A stretch of DNA of 64,000 nucleotides from Ilumatobacteraceae bacterium (GTDB taxonomy: Bacteria; Actinomycetota; Acidimicrobiia; Acidimicrobiales; Ilumatobacteraceae). Positions 25,169-32,734 of this stretch are shown here, piece by piece (the first letter of the stretch is position 1; each line of letters begins with the position of its first letter). Location of the stretch: NCBI GenBank assembly GCA_021299715.1, contig JAJTEL010000008.1, forward strand, positions 1 to 64,000, in the 5' to 3' direction. The notes under the pieces were generated by a model. The model did no database searches. It had not been told where the DNA came from and saw only the letters and a program-made list of their open reading frames with translations. A program made the position numbers and the translations under genes.

Positions 25169-26076
25169 GGCTTTAGTCTTTCACGGCTGACGATGCCGTC
25201 CATCAGGCTGCGCGTCGACACGGTGATGGAATCAAGGTGCAGGCGGCGCATGGTGGCCACCAAAATGCAACACCCCGCCACGATGATGTCTGCACGGTCG
25301 GTGGGAAGGCCCGGATTCAACTTTCGCTCATCCAGTGTTTCGGTGGCGAGCGTACGGAACACATCTTCGGCCGCATCACGGGTGAGTTCAAAACCATGCA
25401 AAACAGAACTGTCGAATTCCGCGAGTCCAATCTCTACTGCAGCCATGGTGACGATGGTGCCGGCTACTCCAATAACGCGAGACGGAGACGCGAGCGCAGG
25501 AATTTCACGACCGAGTTCTTCAAGTTCGTCAGAGACTGCACCAATAAGGTTCGTGAGATCTTCTGGTTTTGGTCGCCCTGTTCCTGTATGCGACGCGGTA
25601 CCAGTGACTGCGCCAAACGGAATACTGGCTGACATTTCCGCATCAAGGATTCCGACGGTGTATTCGGTGCTGCCGCCACCAATGTCAATAACAAGTGTGG
25701 GGGACAGCACCTCTGGCAATCCCGACAATGCACCCCTAAATGCAAAGGTTGCTTCGTCTTTTTCGGAGAGCACCTCAACGGTGATGCCCGTTGCATTGTG
25801 CACAGCAGAAATGAACTCTTGAGTGTTGCGTGCACGTCGACATGCAGCAGTTCCAGTGATAATGATGCGATGTGCATCGTGTTGCTGTGCTGTCGCAATA
25901 TGGGTTTGAATTGTTGTCAGAGTGCGTTCAATTCCGCCTGCAGACAACAACCCTGTGTCATGTAATGAATCACCAAGGCGCGTTGTTGTGACAATGCGTG
26001 CAAGGTCGTTTCCCGCGGTGTCTTGAACAAGCAGGTTTGTTGAATTAGTACCAACGTCGATAACGGCGATGTTCAT
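25165..26076 (-). CDS. ppx: Ppx/GppA family exopolyphosphatase
   Basis: 303 residues from ATG 26076, the short actinobacterial type without the C-terminal HD-like domain, resembling M. tuberculosis Ppx2 (Rv1026). ASKHA fold: IAVIDVGTNSTNLLV at the N-terminus (phosphate 1), LVIDIGGGSTEYTVG (phosphate 2), FGAVTGT and VIGVAGTIVTMAA. It hydrolyses polyphosphate or pppGpp in the cytosol. Overlaps the DUF501 stop and the rimJ-like start by 4 nt each, so one translationally coupled operon. The DUF501-ppx pair is conserved in M. tuberculosis. Confidence 0.92.
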   Translation of the reverse strand: MNIAVIDVGTNSTNLLVQDTAGNDLARIVTTTRLGDSLHDTGLLSAGGIERTLTTIQTHIATAQQHDAHRIIITGTAACRRARNTQEFISAVHNATGITVEVLSEKDEATFAFRGALSGLPEVLSPTLVIDIGGGSTEYTVGILDAEMSASIPFGAVTGTASHTGTGRPKPEDLTNLIGAVSDELEELGREIPALASPSRVIGVAGTIVTMAAVEIGLAEFDSSVLHGFELTRDAAEDVFRTLATETLDERKLNPGLPTDRADIIVAGCCILVATMRRLHLDSITVSTRSLMDGIVSRERLKP

Positions 26077-26561
26077 ATTCGATCTGCCCGTTCTATGCCG
26101 TGTGCATCGAGTTGTTGTGCCACCCATTCACCTACTGCATCATCGCCACCGGCCAACCAATGGGCGAAATGTGCATGCAGACACTTCACTCCGCGACGCG
26201 TGCCGCCAACTCCGGCCGATGGACGATGCCCACTATGGCCTGCGGGAATGAGCGAATCGCGACGTTGCGCGTATGAGGCATGAATAGTGTCGATTGCACT
26301 GAGTCCAATAAGTTCTTCCACCGCATCGACTGCACCGTCGGCTTCTAGTTGGCTGACTGCATACACCTCGGCTGAGCCCACCAACCAATACAGCGTGGGC
26401 ATCGGTGTGCCGTCGTCTAAGAGTGGGGCGTTGAGCAACACAACGGGTTCGTTGTTCTTTGCCCGAACCACGATGCGAAAGTCTCCCTGGGGAACGCGAC
26501 CAATCAGACGTGTGACATCGTCAATATCTGTCGCCGACGGCGGTTCACCGGCGAGACGCAT
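26073..26561 (-). CDS. DUF501 domain-containing protein
   Basis: 162 residues, recognised as DUF501 by ATDIDDVTRLIGRVPQGDFRIVVR...PTLYWLVGSAEVYAVSQLEADGAVD, the motif AGHSGHRPSAGVGGTRRGVKCLHAHFAHWLAGGDDAVGEWV, and its place directly before ppx. Function unknown. The conserved Cys/His segment CLHAHFAHWLAG could bind a metal or act catalytically, but this is a guess. In M. tuberculosis it follows ftsB; here an 11-kb block separates the two. Confidence 0.88.
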   Translation of the reverse strand: MRLAGEPPSATDIDDVTRLIGRVPQGDFRIVVRAKNNEPVVLLNAPLLDDGTPMPTLYWLVGSAEVYAVSQLEADGAVDAVEELIGLSAIDTIHASYAQRRDSLIPAGHSGHRPSAGVGGTRRGVKCLHAHFAHWLAGGDDAVGEWVAQQLDAHGIERADRI

Positions 26562-26564
26562 GGC

Positions 26565-27176
26565 TTATTTGGCGACGAGCCAGATAATGACCGCAGCGAC
26601 GACAACGACAACAGGCAATGCACGCTTCAAGATGGCTCCGCCACTGACGGACAACAAGTTCAGTGCTTCTACTTCTTGTGGTGCGCTTGGTGCTGGAGCA
26701 GATTCACCGTTCGCGGCGGCGGGTTCGTTGCTGGCAGCAATGACACCGTTCAAGTTGTCGACGAACTGATCGAGCAACTTGTTGGAAATATCGGCCATTG
26801 CACCACGACCAAACTGTGCAACTTTTCCGGTGATGTTCAAGTCGGTGTGTACGGTGACTTTTGTTGATGTGGGTGTTTCGGAAACAAGCTGTGCGGTAAT
26901 AAGCGCAGCAGCGTTTCCCTTGCCGGTTGTGTCGCGGCCTTCACCCTTCAGCACTACTTTGCGCGCACCTTCGTTGAGTTCAACGAAACTGGCCTGACCC
27001 TTGAATTGGGCTTGGATGGGTCCCACTTTGACCTTGACGAATCCGCTGTAGGTGTCGTCGGTGATGTCTTCAAGTTTTGCTCCGGGCAAACACGGTGCAA
27101 TGCGCTCGACATCGGTGAGGATCTTCCATGCATCTTCCACGGGAACGGGAACGGTGAATTCGTGGTTCAGGTCCAT
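26565..27176 (-). CDS. coxG: CoxG-like SRPBCC protein with C-terminal membrane anchor
   Basis: 203 residues. The N-terminal 150 form an SRPBCC/START-like domain: MDLNHEFTVPVPVEDAWKILTDVERIAPCLPGAKL, then FVKVKVGPIQAQFKGQASF. After an Ala/Pro linker a single C-terminal membrane segment (AILKRALPVVVVVAAVIIWLVAK) anchors it. CoxG proteins are reported to recruit carbon monoxide dehydrogenase to the membrane and carry quinone in mycobacteria; the same role here is inferred from family and cluster. Its start overlaps the MobA-like gene's end by 10 nt. Confidence 0.9.
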   Translation of the reverse strand: MDLNHEFTVPVPVEDAWKILTDVERIAPCLPGAKLEDITDDTYSGFVKVKVGPIQAQFKGQASFVELNEGARKVVLKGEGRDTTGKGNAAALITAQLVSETPTSTKVTVHTDLNITGKVAQFGRGAMADISNKLLDQFVDNLNGVIAASNEPAAANGESAPAPSAPQEVEALNLLSVSGGAILKRALPVVVVVAAVIIWLVAK

Positions 27177-27745
27177 TGTGAGAGATCCTCCGGGGTGTCA
27201 ATGTCTGCGGAAACGCCCTTGCAGGCTACTTCCCGAACGAGTTCTGGGCGCATGTGCATGAGTGTTCGTGCGCCTGCATCGGGTTCTTTTGTGAGTGCCA
27301 AAAAGTCGTCCCACACCGAGCGAGACAGTTTCACTGGGTTTCCGCGAATGCCTTCGTATGTGGCAACCACAATGGGGCCATCGGTATGGGCCACGGTGCG
27401 CCACGCATCGGCCGTAATGAAGGGTTGGTCGCCAAGACCAATGACAATGCTGTCGAAGTTGTGCGCTGATGCATACGAGATTGCTGCTGCCACGGAGGAC
27501 CGTTGGCCGGTCTCCCACGCAGGGTTCGAAATGACCGTCAGACCGTCTGTGAGGGGTCCGAGGTCTACTGCTCCCGTCACAATGGCTTCAGCGCCAATCT
27601 GGGCTTCCTGAAGGGCTCTGATGGCGTGAGAGACCAATGGCGCACCTCGAAATGGGGCGAGGAGCTTGTGGGTAGGGCCGGTGAATCGTTGGCCTGCGCC
27701 TGCGGCCAAAAGAACGGCCAGCTGTGTTCCACGAGGCGAGGACAT
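27167..27745 (-). CDS. MobA-like nucleotidyltransferase (Moco maturation)
   Basis: 192 residues from ATG 27745. NTP-transferase fold like MocA/MobA: VLLAAGAGQRF (nucleotide loop), THKLLAPFRGAPLVSHAIRAL, IVIGLGDQPFITADAWRTV (metal-binding Asp), and GNPVKLSRSVW. Such enzymes attach CMP or GMP to molybdopterin for xanthine- or CO-dehydrogenase-type enzymes, which fits the surrounding cluster. The end DIDTPEDLSQW is standard. Only 19 bp separate its start from the divergent NlpC/P60 gene. Confidence 0.88.
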   Translation of the reverse strand: MSSPRGTQLAVLLAAGAGQRFTGPTHKLLAPFRGAPLVSHAIRALQEAQIGAEAIVTGAVDLGPLTDGLTVISNPAWETGQRSSVAAAISYASAHNFDSIVIGLGDQPFITADAWRTVAHTDGPIVVATYEGIRGNPVKLSRSVWDDFLALTKEPDAGARTLMHMRPELVREVACKGVSADIDTPEDLSQWT

Positions 27746-27751
27746 AAGTAA

Positions 27752-27757
27752 TAGCCT
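27752..27757 (+). promoter_or_regulatory. -10 hexamer for leaderless NlpC/P60 gene
   Basis: TAGCCT, 7 nt before ATG 27765, inside the 19-bp gap between two divergent start codons. Confidence 0.45.
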
Positions 27758-27764
27758 GCCTGAA

Positions 27765-28454
27765 ATGCGGAGTTTCACCACCTTTCGGCGCGCACTCGTT
27801 GCGGCAAGCCTTGTGGTGACGGCTGCTCTCCCGGCATCGGCTCACGCCACCAGTGGCACAGGGTCCGATGGCAAGGTTGATCGTTTGCAGATGCCTGGCA
27901 GTCGGTTCCGGCAGAGAAACCCCATTTCGCTCCGTGCTGTTAACGCTCTCTCTGTCATCATGCGCACCGAGAACATTGAAGACCCTACGTATTTGACGCA
28001 ACGTCGCAGCGTTTCCGATCTTGTGGCAAAGAAACTGTCACTCGATGCTGAACAACTTCATCGTGCATGGTCACGTGCGCCCCGTGATCATCAAATTGCA
28101 ACACTTGCGGCACTCACCCAATTGGGAGTTCGATACGTGGTGGGCAAAGAGTCTCCCTATGTTCACGTGGACTGTTCTGGATTGTTGTGGTTTGCATGGC
28201 GAACAGCCGGTGTTGACATGCCGCGTCAAGCAGTATCGCAATTAGATCCACGCATGCGTGTGAAACGAGAAGACGCAGTTGCGGGTGACATTGTTGGCGA
28301 AGGTACTCACGTGCACATTTACTTGGGTGTGGGACGCGCAATGGTGCACGCACCGTTTAACGGCAAGAGTGTTCGCTTAAAGACAATGTCGGAAGCGCAA
28401 TACAACAGAGTGGCGTGGGCTAATCCCAGCAACATTGCTACGTATCGTTTGTAA
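27765..28454 (+). CDS. Secreted NlpC/P60 peptidase
   Basis: 229 residues. Signal peptide (RSFTTFRRALVAASLVVTAALPASAHA), a roughly 90-residue spacer, then an NlpC/P60 domain: GVRYVVGKESPYVHVDCSGLLWFAW with the catalytic Cys, and HVHIYLGVGRAMVHAP with the catalytic His. It would cleave peptidoglycan stem peptides or a related amide outside the membrane. It is the only rightward gene among the leftward cox accessory genes, dividing them; start-to-start distance to the MobA-like gene is 19 bp. No LysM or SH3 targeting domain is seen. Confidence 0.9.
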   Translation: MRSFTTFRRALVAASLVVTAALPASAHATSGTGSDGKVDRLQMPGSRFRQRNPISLRAVNALSVIMRTENIEDPTYLTQRRSVSDLVAKKLSLDAEQLHRAWSRAPRDHQIATLAALTQLGVRYVVGKESPYVHVDCSGLLWFAWRTAGVDMPRQAVSQLDPRMRVKREDAVAGDIVGEGTHVHIYLGVGRAMVHAPFNGKSVRLKTMSEAQYNRVAWANPSNIATYRL

Positions 28455-28463
28455 GCAACTGCC

Positions 28464-29264
28464 TTAATGAATGGGGCCGTCTGTTGCCCCAAGAGAACGT
28501 GCTTCGCGTCCGGTGCGCGCTGCAATGATTTCTCCCACAATGGAAATAGCAGTTTCTTCAGGAGTTCTGCCACCAAGGTCGAGGCCGATGGGTGAATGCA
28601 AACGGCTGAGTTCGGCGGGGTTGGTGACGCCTACTTCAGCGAGCCGTTCAAGTCGTTTTGCGTGAGTTTTACGACTTCCCATAACGCCGATGTACCCCAC
28701 CTTTGTGGCGAGAGCCCCTTGAATTGCGGGAACATCGAACTTCGGGTCGTGAGTGAGAATGCACACGGCGTCGCGTGGCCCTAAGCGTTCTCCGCGCTCG
28801 GTGAACATTGGCGTTGGCCATGTCACGCGCACTTCGTCGGCCATAGGGAAACGACGACGTGTTGCAAAGATTTCGCGAGCATCACACACAGTGACGTGGT
28901 ACCCCAGAACTTTTGCAACGCGCGCAAGCGCAGCAGTGAAATCGACTGCACCAAAGATCCACATAAGTGGTGGTGGCGAGAAACTCTCAATGAACACTCG
29001 CACCGTGTCTGTTTCAACAAGATCTTCGGGAGTTGATTCACCGTGTGGTCCGTAGTGACGAACAATGGTGCGACCAGCCTCTAATTCGCCAGCGGTGTCA
29101 CGCGCAACTACTCGGTCAATGTCGTCGTTGCCGAGTGTGCCGCCAACAACTCCTTGCGGAGTCACCACCAAGATGGCGCCGGTGTTGGGGCCTTCAATAA
29201 CGGTGGCAAGTGCAACGGGGGAGTTGTCGCGAACATGCGAAGAGAAAATGTCGTAGGCGCTCAT
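28464..29264 (-). CDS. XdhC/CoxI family protein, full length
   Basis: 266 residues. N-terminal XdhC/CoxI domain (VALATVIEGPNTGAILVVTPQGVVGGTLG), then a Rossmann domain starting PPLMWIFGAVDFTAALARVAKVLGYHVTVCDAREIFATRRRFP and continuing DAVCILTHDPKFDVPAIQGAL...GVMGSRKTHAKRLERL...LHSPIGLDLGGRTPEETAISI. XdhC proteins bind and sulfurate or protect Moco for insertion into molybdenum hydroxylases. The frame is open 48 codons earlier, across the next gene. Starts 1 nt after the stop of the short paralogue. Confidence 0.9.
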   Translation of the reverse strand: MSAYDIFSSHVRDNSPVALATVIEGPNTGAILVVTPQGVVGGTLGNDDIDRVVARDTAGELEAGRTIVRHYGPHGESTPEDLVETDTVRVFIESFSPPPLMWIFGAVDFTAALARVAKVLGYHVTVCDAREIFATRRRFPMADEVRVTWPTPMFTERGERLGPRDAVCILTHDPKFDVPAIQGALATKVGYIGVMGSRKTHAKRLERLAEVGVTNPAELSRLHSPIGLDLGGRTPEETAISIVGEIIAARTGREARSLGATDGPIH

Positions 29265-29265
29265 G

Positions 29266-29583
29266 TCACCACTCGAGTGGCTGGATAAACAGATGAATGA
29301 TTCCGCCACAGGTGAGACCCACAGCGAATGCTTCGTCGTCGGAGTAGCCGAATGTGACAACTCGACTTGGTTGTTCGCCCGCAAGAATGGCGAGTGCTTC
29401 GGTGACAACTGCGCTTTCTACGCATCCACCACTAACAGAACCGATGACTTCACCATCTTCGTTAACGGCCATTGACGCGCCAGCTTCACGGGGACCAGAA
29501 CCTTGAATGTCGACCACGCGCGCGAGGGCAATTTTCTTGCCTGCTGCACGCCAGCGATCGATGTCGTCTAATAAATCACGCAT
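29266..29583 (-). CDS. Stand-alone XdhC N-terminal (CoxI) domain protein
   Basis: 105 residues: MRDLLDDIDRWRAAGKKIALARVVDIQGSGPREAGASMAVNEDGEVIGSVSGGCVESAVV is a textbook XdhC/CoxI domain including GSVSGGCVE; the chain ends at IIHLFIQPLEW, where full-length XdhC would begin its Rossmann part. The neighbour at 28464-29264 has its own N-terminal domain, so this is a separate short paralogue rather than a frameshift. Its start overlaps the end of coxE by 8 nt. Such paired short and long XdhC genes occur in cox clusters. Confidence 0.88.
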   Translation of the reverse strand: MRDLLDDIDRWRAAGKKIALARVVDIQGSGPREAGASMAVNEDGEVIGSVSGGCVESAVVTEALAILAGEQPSRVVTFGYSDDEAFAVGLTCGGIIHLFIQPLEW

Positions 29584-30697
29584 GATTGATGACCCTCGTG
29601 AGTTGTTCAAGTGCGTCGAGGGAATGTCCCTCTACGAAGTCATCAACATAGGGCAATGCCGCAGCCATTCCACGCGCAAGGGGGGCATAGCCAGGGGTGA
29701 CCTTGAGTGGGTTTACCCACACAAGTCGAAATGCCACTCGCTTGAGGCGAGACATTTGTTCGGCCAGTACGTGTGGCTCGCCACGGTCCCAGCCGTCGGA
29801 CAAGATGACCACAATTGCCCCGCGTGCCATTCCACGAACGCCCCATTCATCGTTAAACAATCGGAGCGTTTCACCGAGACGGGTACCACCGCTCCAGTCG
29901 CGCACGCTTTCGCCGGTGCTTCGCAATGCTCGGTCGGGGTCCTTTGATGACAGTTCACGAGTGACGCGCGTGAGCCGAGTGCCAAGTGTGAAGGCCTCAA
30001 CACGTTGTCGCCCTGCAACACCTGCGTGAACAAATCGCACGAGAGCGCGGGCGTAGGGCTCCATAGAACCGCTGACATCTAACAAGAACACAATGCGACG
30101 TGGCTTTGTGCCTTTTTGGGTCCACCGACGACGCATTGGTTCACCTGCGGCAGCGAGTGATGCACGAACTGTGCGTCGCATATCGGGACGCGTCCCACGT
30201 CGTGGTGTTGACACAGTGCGAAGCGATGGGCGTGGCGGTCCGGCCATGCGCAGAGTTTCCATGAATCGTTGAGCAAGACGCATCTCGTCGTCGCTGTATT
30301 CGGCAAAGTCTTTTTCGCTGAGAGTTTCAACGCCAGAGAAGCGAACAGTGATGGTGGGTTCGTCACTTGCTTGTGCTTCACCGTCGGCAGACCCTTCTTC
30401 TTCTGTATCGAGGGCAACGGTGATGTGGCTGAGTTCTTCAGGAAGTGCTTCGGGTGATTCACGATGATCCCAGAACACTTGGAAAGCATTGTTGTATGCA
30501 GGAATGTCTTCTGGGCGACGCACCAACGTAGTGCGACCCGCCCAATACACAGACTCACGGTCGTCAATTCCCACAAGCGACAGTGCATTCATAAAGGTGA
30601 GTACAGAATCGAGCGGCGTGGGAATGTCGAGAGAGCGCAAGACGCGCGCAAATGCAACAGCAATTTCGTCGGGTGATGACTCGACGGCAAAAGTCAT
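29576..30697 (-). CDS. coxE: CoxE-like von Willebrand factor A protein
   Basis: 373 residues. An N-terminal helical region precedes a VWA domain with MIDAS DVSGS at 207-211 (RIVFLLDVSGSMEPYA) and later SGGTRLGETL and VILSDGWDRGEP. CoxE works with the MoxR-type ATPase CoxD in maturation of CO dehydrogenase (sulfuration of the Mo-Cu centre in Oligotropha). The acidic/basic linker at about 95-195 is variable. Two nucleotides after coxD, overlapping the short XdhC gene. Confidence 0.92.
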   Translation of the reverse strand: MTFAVESSPDEIAVAFARVLRSLDIPTPLDSVLTFMNALSLVGIDDRESVYWAGRTTLVRRPEDIPAYNNAFQVFWDHRESPEALPEELSHITVALDTEEEGSADGEAQASDEPTITVRFSGVETLSEKDFAEYSDDEMRLAQRFMETLRMAGPPRPSLRTVSTPRRGTRPDMRRTVRASLAAAGEPMRRRWTQKGTKPRRIVFLLDVSGSMEPYARALVRFVHAGVAGRQRVEAFTLGTRLTRVTRELSSKDPDRALRSTGESVRDWSGGTRLGETLRLFNDEWGVRGMARGAIVVILSDGWDRGEPHVLAEQMSRLKRVAFRLVWVNPLKVTPGYAPLARGMAAALPYVDDFVEGHSLDALEQLTRVINHA

Positions 30698-30699
30698 GA

Positions 30700-31623
30700 T
30701 TAGCCGTTCAGTAGTCCGCGCTCGAATGCTTGGCGCACAATGGCGGCAACGCCGTGGTCGCGCACGCGACTTTGGTCTTCGCGATACTTCAGCACAGTGC
30801 CCAGAGTTTGTTCTACAACGGTCTCGTCAATTTGTGTAACACCGAGGCGACCAAGGGCAGTAGCCCAGTCGATGGTTTCTGCAACACCTGGTGGTTTATA
30901 CAAACTCAGCCCGCGCAGTGCTTCCACAGCACCGGCCACTTGACGTGCAAGAACATCGCCTGCTTCAGGAACACGCATGGCAACAATGCTGACTTCACGT
31001 TCGAAAGTGGGGTGTTCTACCCAGTGATACAAACAGCGTCGCTTCAATGCATCGTGAACATCGCGTGTTCGGTTTGACGTGAGAATGACAATTGGGGGAG
31101 TAGCAGCGCTGAACGTTCCAAGTTCGGGAACGGTGACTTGGAAGTCTGACAACACTTCCAATAAGTACGCCTCAAACTCGTCGTCGGCACGATCGATTTC
31201 GTCAATAAGGAGAACGGGTGGTTGCCCACTGCCGTGATCGATAGCGCGAAGAATGGCGCGCTTCAGCAGGAAACGTTCGTTGTACAACTGGCCTTCAAGA
31301 TCTGATGTGTTGGTACGGCTTGCTTCGCCTGTTGCTTCGGCGGCGCGCAAATGTAACAACTGACGTGAATAGTCCCAGTCGTACACCGCTTGAGACGCGT
31401 CGATGCCCTCGTAGCACTGCAAACGAATGAGTTCGGTTCCTTGCCAACGCGCAATGGTTTTTGCCAGTTCTGTTTTTCCGACGCCTGCTTCGCCCTCTAG
31501 AAACAATGGGCGACCAAGCGACATAGACAAAAACACTGCTGTTGCAAGACCTTCGTCGGGGAGGTAGCCGTGTTCTGCCAGTGCTGTGGCGACATCGTGA
31601 GAGGTTGCAGGTGTTGCGGGCAC
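30700..31623 (-). CDS. coxD: CoxD-like MoxR AAA+ ATPase
   Basis: 307 residues. Walker A GEAGVGKT at 44-51, then TELIRLQCYEGIDASQAVYDWDYSRQLLHLR (CoxD signature), Walker B VLLIDEID near 137-143, sensor 1 VILTSNRTRDVHDALKRRCLYHWVEHP. A chaperone ATPase partner of CoxE. The start is GTG 31623 with TACGCT 6 nt upstream, head to head with the SDR gene at 31685. First gene of the leftward operon coxD-coxE-xdhC(short)-xdhC. Confidence 0.93.
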   Translation of the reverse strand: MPATPATSHDVATALAEHGYLPDEGLATAVFLSMSLGRPLFLEGEAGVGKTELAKTIARWQGTELIRLQCYEGIDASQAVYDWDYSRQLLHLRAAEATGEASRTNTSDLEGQLYNERFLLKRAILRAIDHGSGQPPVLLIDEIDRADDEFEAYLLEVLSDFQVTVPELGTFSAATPPIVILTSNRTRDVHDALKRRCLYHWVEHPTFEREVSIVAMRVPEAGDVLARQVAGAVEALRGLSLYKPPGVAETIDWATALGRLGVTQIDETVVEQTLGTVLKYREDQSRVRDHGVAAIVRQAFERGLLNG

Positions 31624-31629
31624 CCTAAG

Positions 31630-31635
31630 AGCGTA
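31630..31635 (-). promoter_or_regulatory. -10 hexamer for leaderless coxD
   Basis: TACGCT on the minus strand, 6 nt before the GTG of coxD. Confidence 0.45.
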
Positions 31636-31672
31636 CGGGGCATTGTCTGGCTAGCCCCACACGAACCACCAC

Positions 31673-31678
31673 TAGGGT
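31673..31678 (+). promoter_or_regulatory. -10 hexamer for leaderless SDR gene
   Basis: TAGGGT, 6 nt before ATG 31685, facing away from the coxD promoter in a 61-bp spacer. Confidence 0.5.
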
Positions 31679-31684
31679 TGGCGT

Positions 31685-32431
31685 ATGGACCTAGGAATTT
31701 CAGGACGAACTGCGGCGATTGCAGCGGGTACAGCTGGTCTTGGCCTGCAAACAGCAGTTGCGCTTGCTGGCGAAGGTGTGAAAGTTGTGGTGTGTGGTCG
31801 AGACGAAAAGCGACTGGCATCTGCTCTTGCTGAAATAGGGCACGGCGCACAAGGGTTCGTGTGTGATGTGTCCACCGATGCTGGTGGTACTGAGTTCGTG
31901 AACCACGCATCACAGTTGCTGGGCCACATTGACATTCTTGTTGCGAACGGTGGCGGCCCACCTCCGGGTGGATTTGCCGATGTCCCCGCCGATCAATACA
32001 TGGACGCACTTCAAAAGAACTTGTTGTCTGTTGTTGCCATGTGTCATGGCGCCGTGCCTGCAATGCGTGAACGAAAGTGGGGTCGCGTGTTGGCCATTAC
32101 GTCTGTGGCGGTGCGTCAACCAATTCCAAATCTCATTTTGTCGAACACTGCGCGTGCGGGTGTCACCGGATTCTTGAAAACGCTTGCGAGGGAAGTAGCC
32201 GGCGACGGCGTGACGGTAAACACCATTCAGCCAGGTATTCATGCCACCGACCGCATCACTCAGTTGTACGGCGGCAATGTGCAGGTCGCTGCTACTGGTG
32301 TTCCTGCTGGCGTTATTGGTGAGGCGGCAGACTTTGGTCGTATTGCGGCATTTATGTGTAGCGAGTCGGCCAAGTTCATGACGGGTGTACAACTTCATGT
32401 TGATGGTGGCGCATACGGAGCTCTGCTGTAA
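31685..32431 (+). CDS. SDR-like protein lacking the catalytic Tyr and Lys
   Basis: 248 residues with an SDR fold (VANGGGPPPGGFADV, QPGIHATDRI, HVDGGAYGALL). The nucleotide motif reads AGTAGLGLQ instead of TGxxxGIG, and the YxxxK position is Ser153...Arg157 (SNTAR); Ser140 remains. It resembles the CDD subgroup of FabG-like SDRs said to have imperfect NAD and catalytic motifs. It is divergent from coxD and probably co-transcribed with the Dabb gene 9 nt downstream. Enzymatic role uncertain. Confidence 0.82.
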   Translation: MDLGISGRTAAIAAGTAGLGLQTAVALAGEGVKVVVCGRDEKRLASALAEIGHGAQGFVCDVSTDAGGTEFVNHASQLLGHIDILVANGGGPPPGGFADVPADQYMDALQKNLLSVVAMCHGAVPAMRERKWGRVLAITSVAVRQPIPNLILSNTARAGVTGFLKTLAREVAGDGVTVNTIQPGIHATDRITQLYGGNVQVAATGVPAGVIGEAADFGRIAAFMCSESAKFMTGVQLHVDGGAYGALL

Positions 32432-32434
32432 TTT
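32429..32434 (+). promoter_or_regulatory. Possible -10 hexamer for Dabb gene
   Basis: TAATTT, 6 nt before ATG 32441, overlapping the SDR stop codon. May be chance, as the genes could be one transcript. Confidence 0.25.
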
Positions 32435-32440
32435 TTCATC

Positions 32441-32734
32441 ATGTTTCATCACGTAGTTCTCTTCACATGGACTGATCAGGTTCCTGCAGGTCATCCAGCG
32501 GTTGCACAAGCCGAATTGCAGGCCTACGCACAAACATTAAGTGGGTTGGTGTCGTATCACTGTGGCCCCAACGCGGGTCTCACAGCAGGTGCTGCAGATT
32601 TTGCCGTCACTGCAGTGTTCGAAAACGAAGCTGCGTGGCACGCCTACGACACGGCAGATGAACACAATCGCATTCGTCGCGATGTGTTTGGTCCGTACGT
32701 GGCCGAGAGAAAAGTTATTCAGTTCGTCAGCTGA
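32441..32734 (+). CDS. Dabb (stress-responsive alpha/beta-barrel) domain protein
   Basis: 97-residue single Dabb domain: MFHHVVLFTWTD at the start (conserved H..LF.W), LVSYHCGPNAG, FAVTAVFENEAAWHAYDTADEHNRI and the ending FGPYVAERKVIQF. Small dimeric ferredoxin-like barrel; members bind or transform small hydrophobic molecules, but many are uncharacterised. Follows the SDR gene by 9 nt. Its last 16 nt overlap the convergent PAP2 gene. Confidence 0.88.
   Translation: MFHHVVLFTWTDQVPAGHPAVAQAELQAYAQTLSGLVSYHCGPNAGLTAGAADFAVTAVFENEAAWHAYDTADEHNRIRRDVFGPYVAERKVIQFVS

Noticed and set aside
28464-29583. XdhC split into two genes by a frameshift
   Set aside because: The downstream protein has its own complete N-terminal domain and start, so these are two paralogues.
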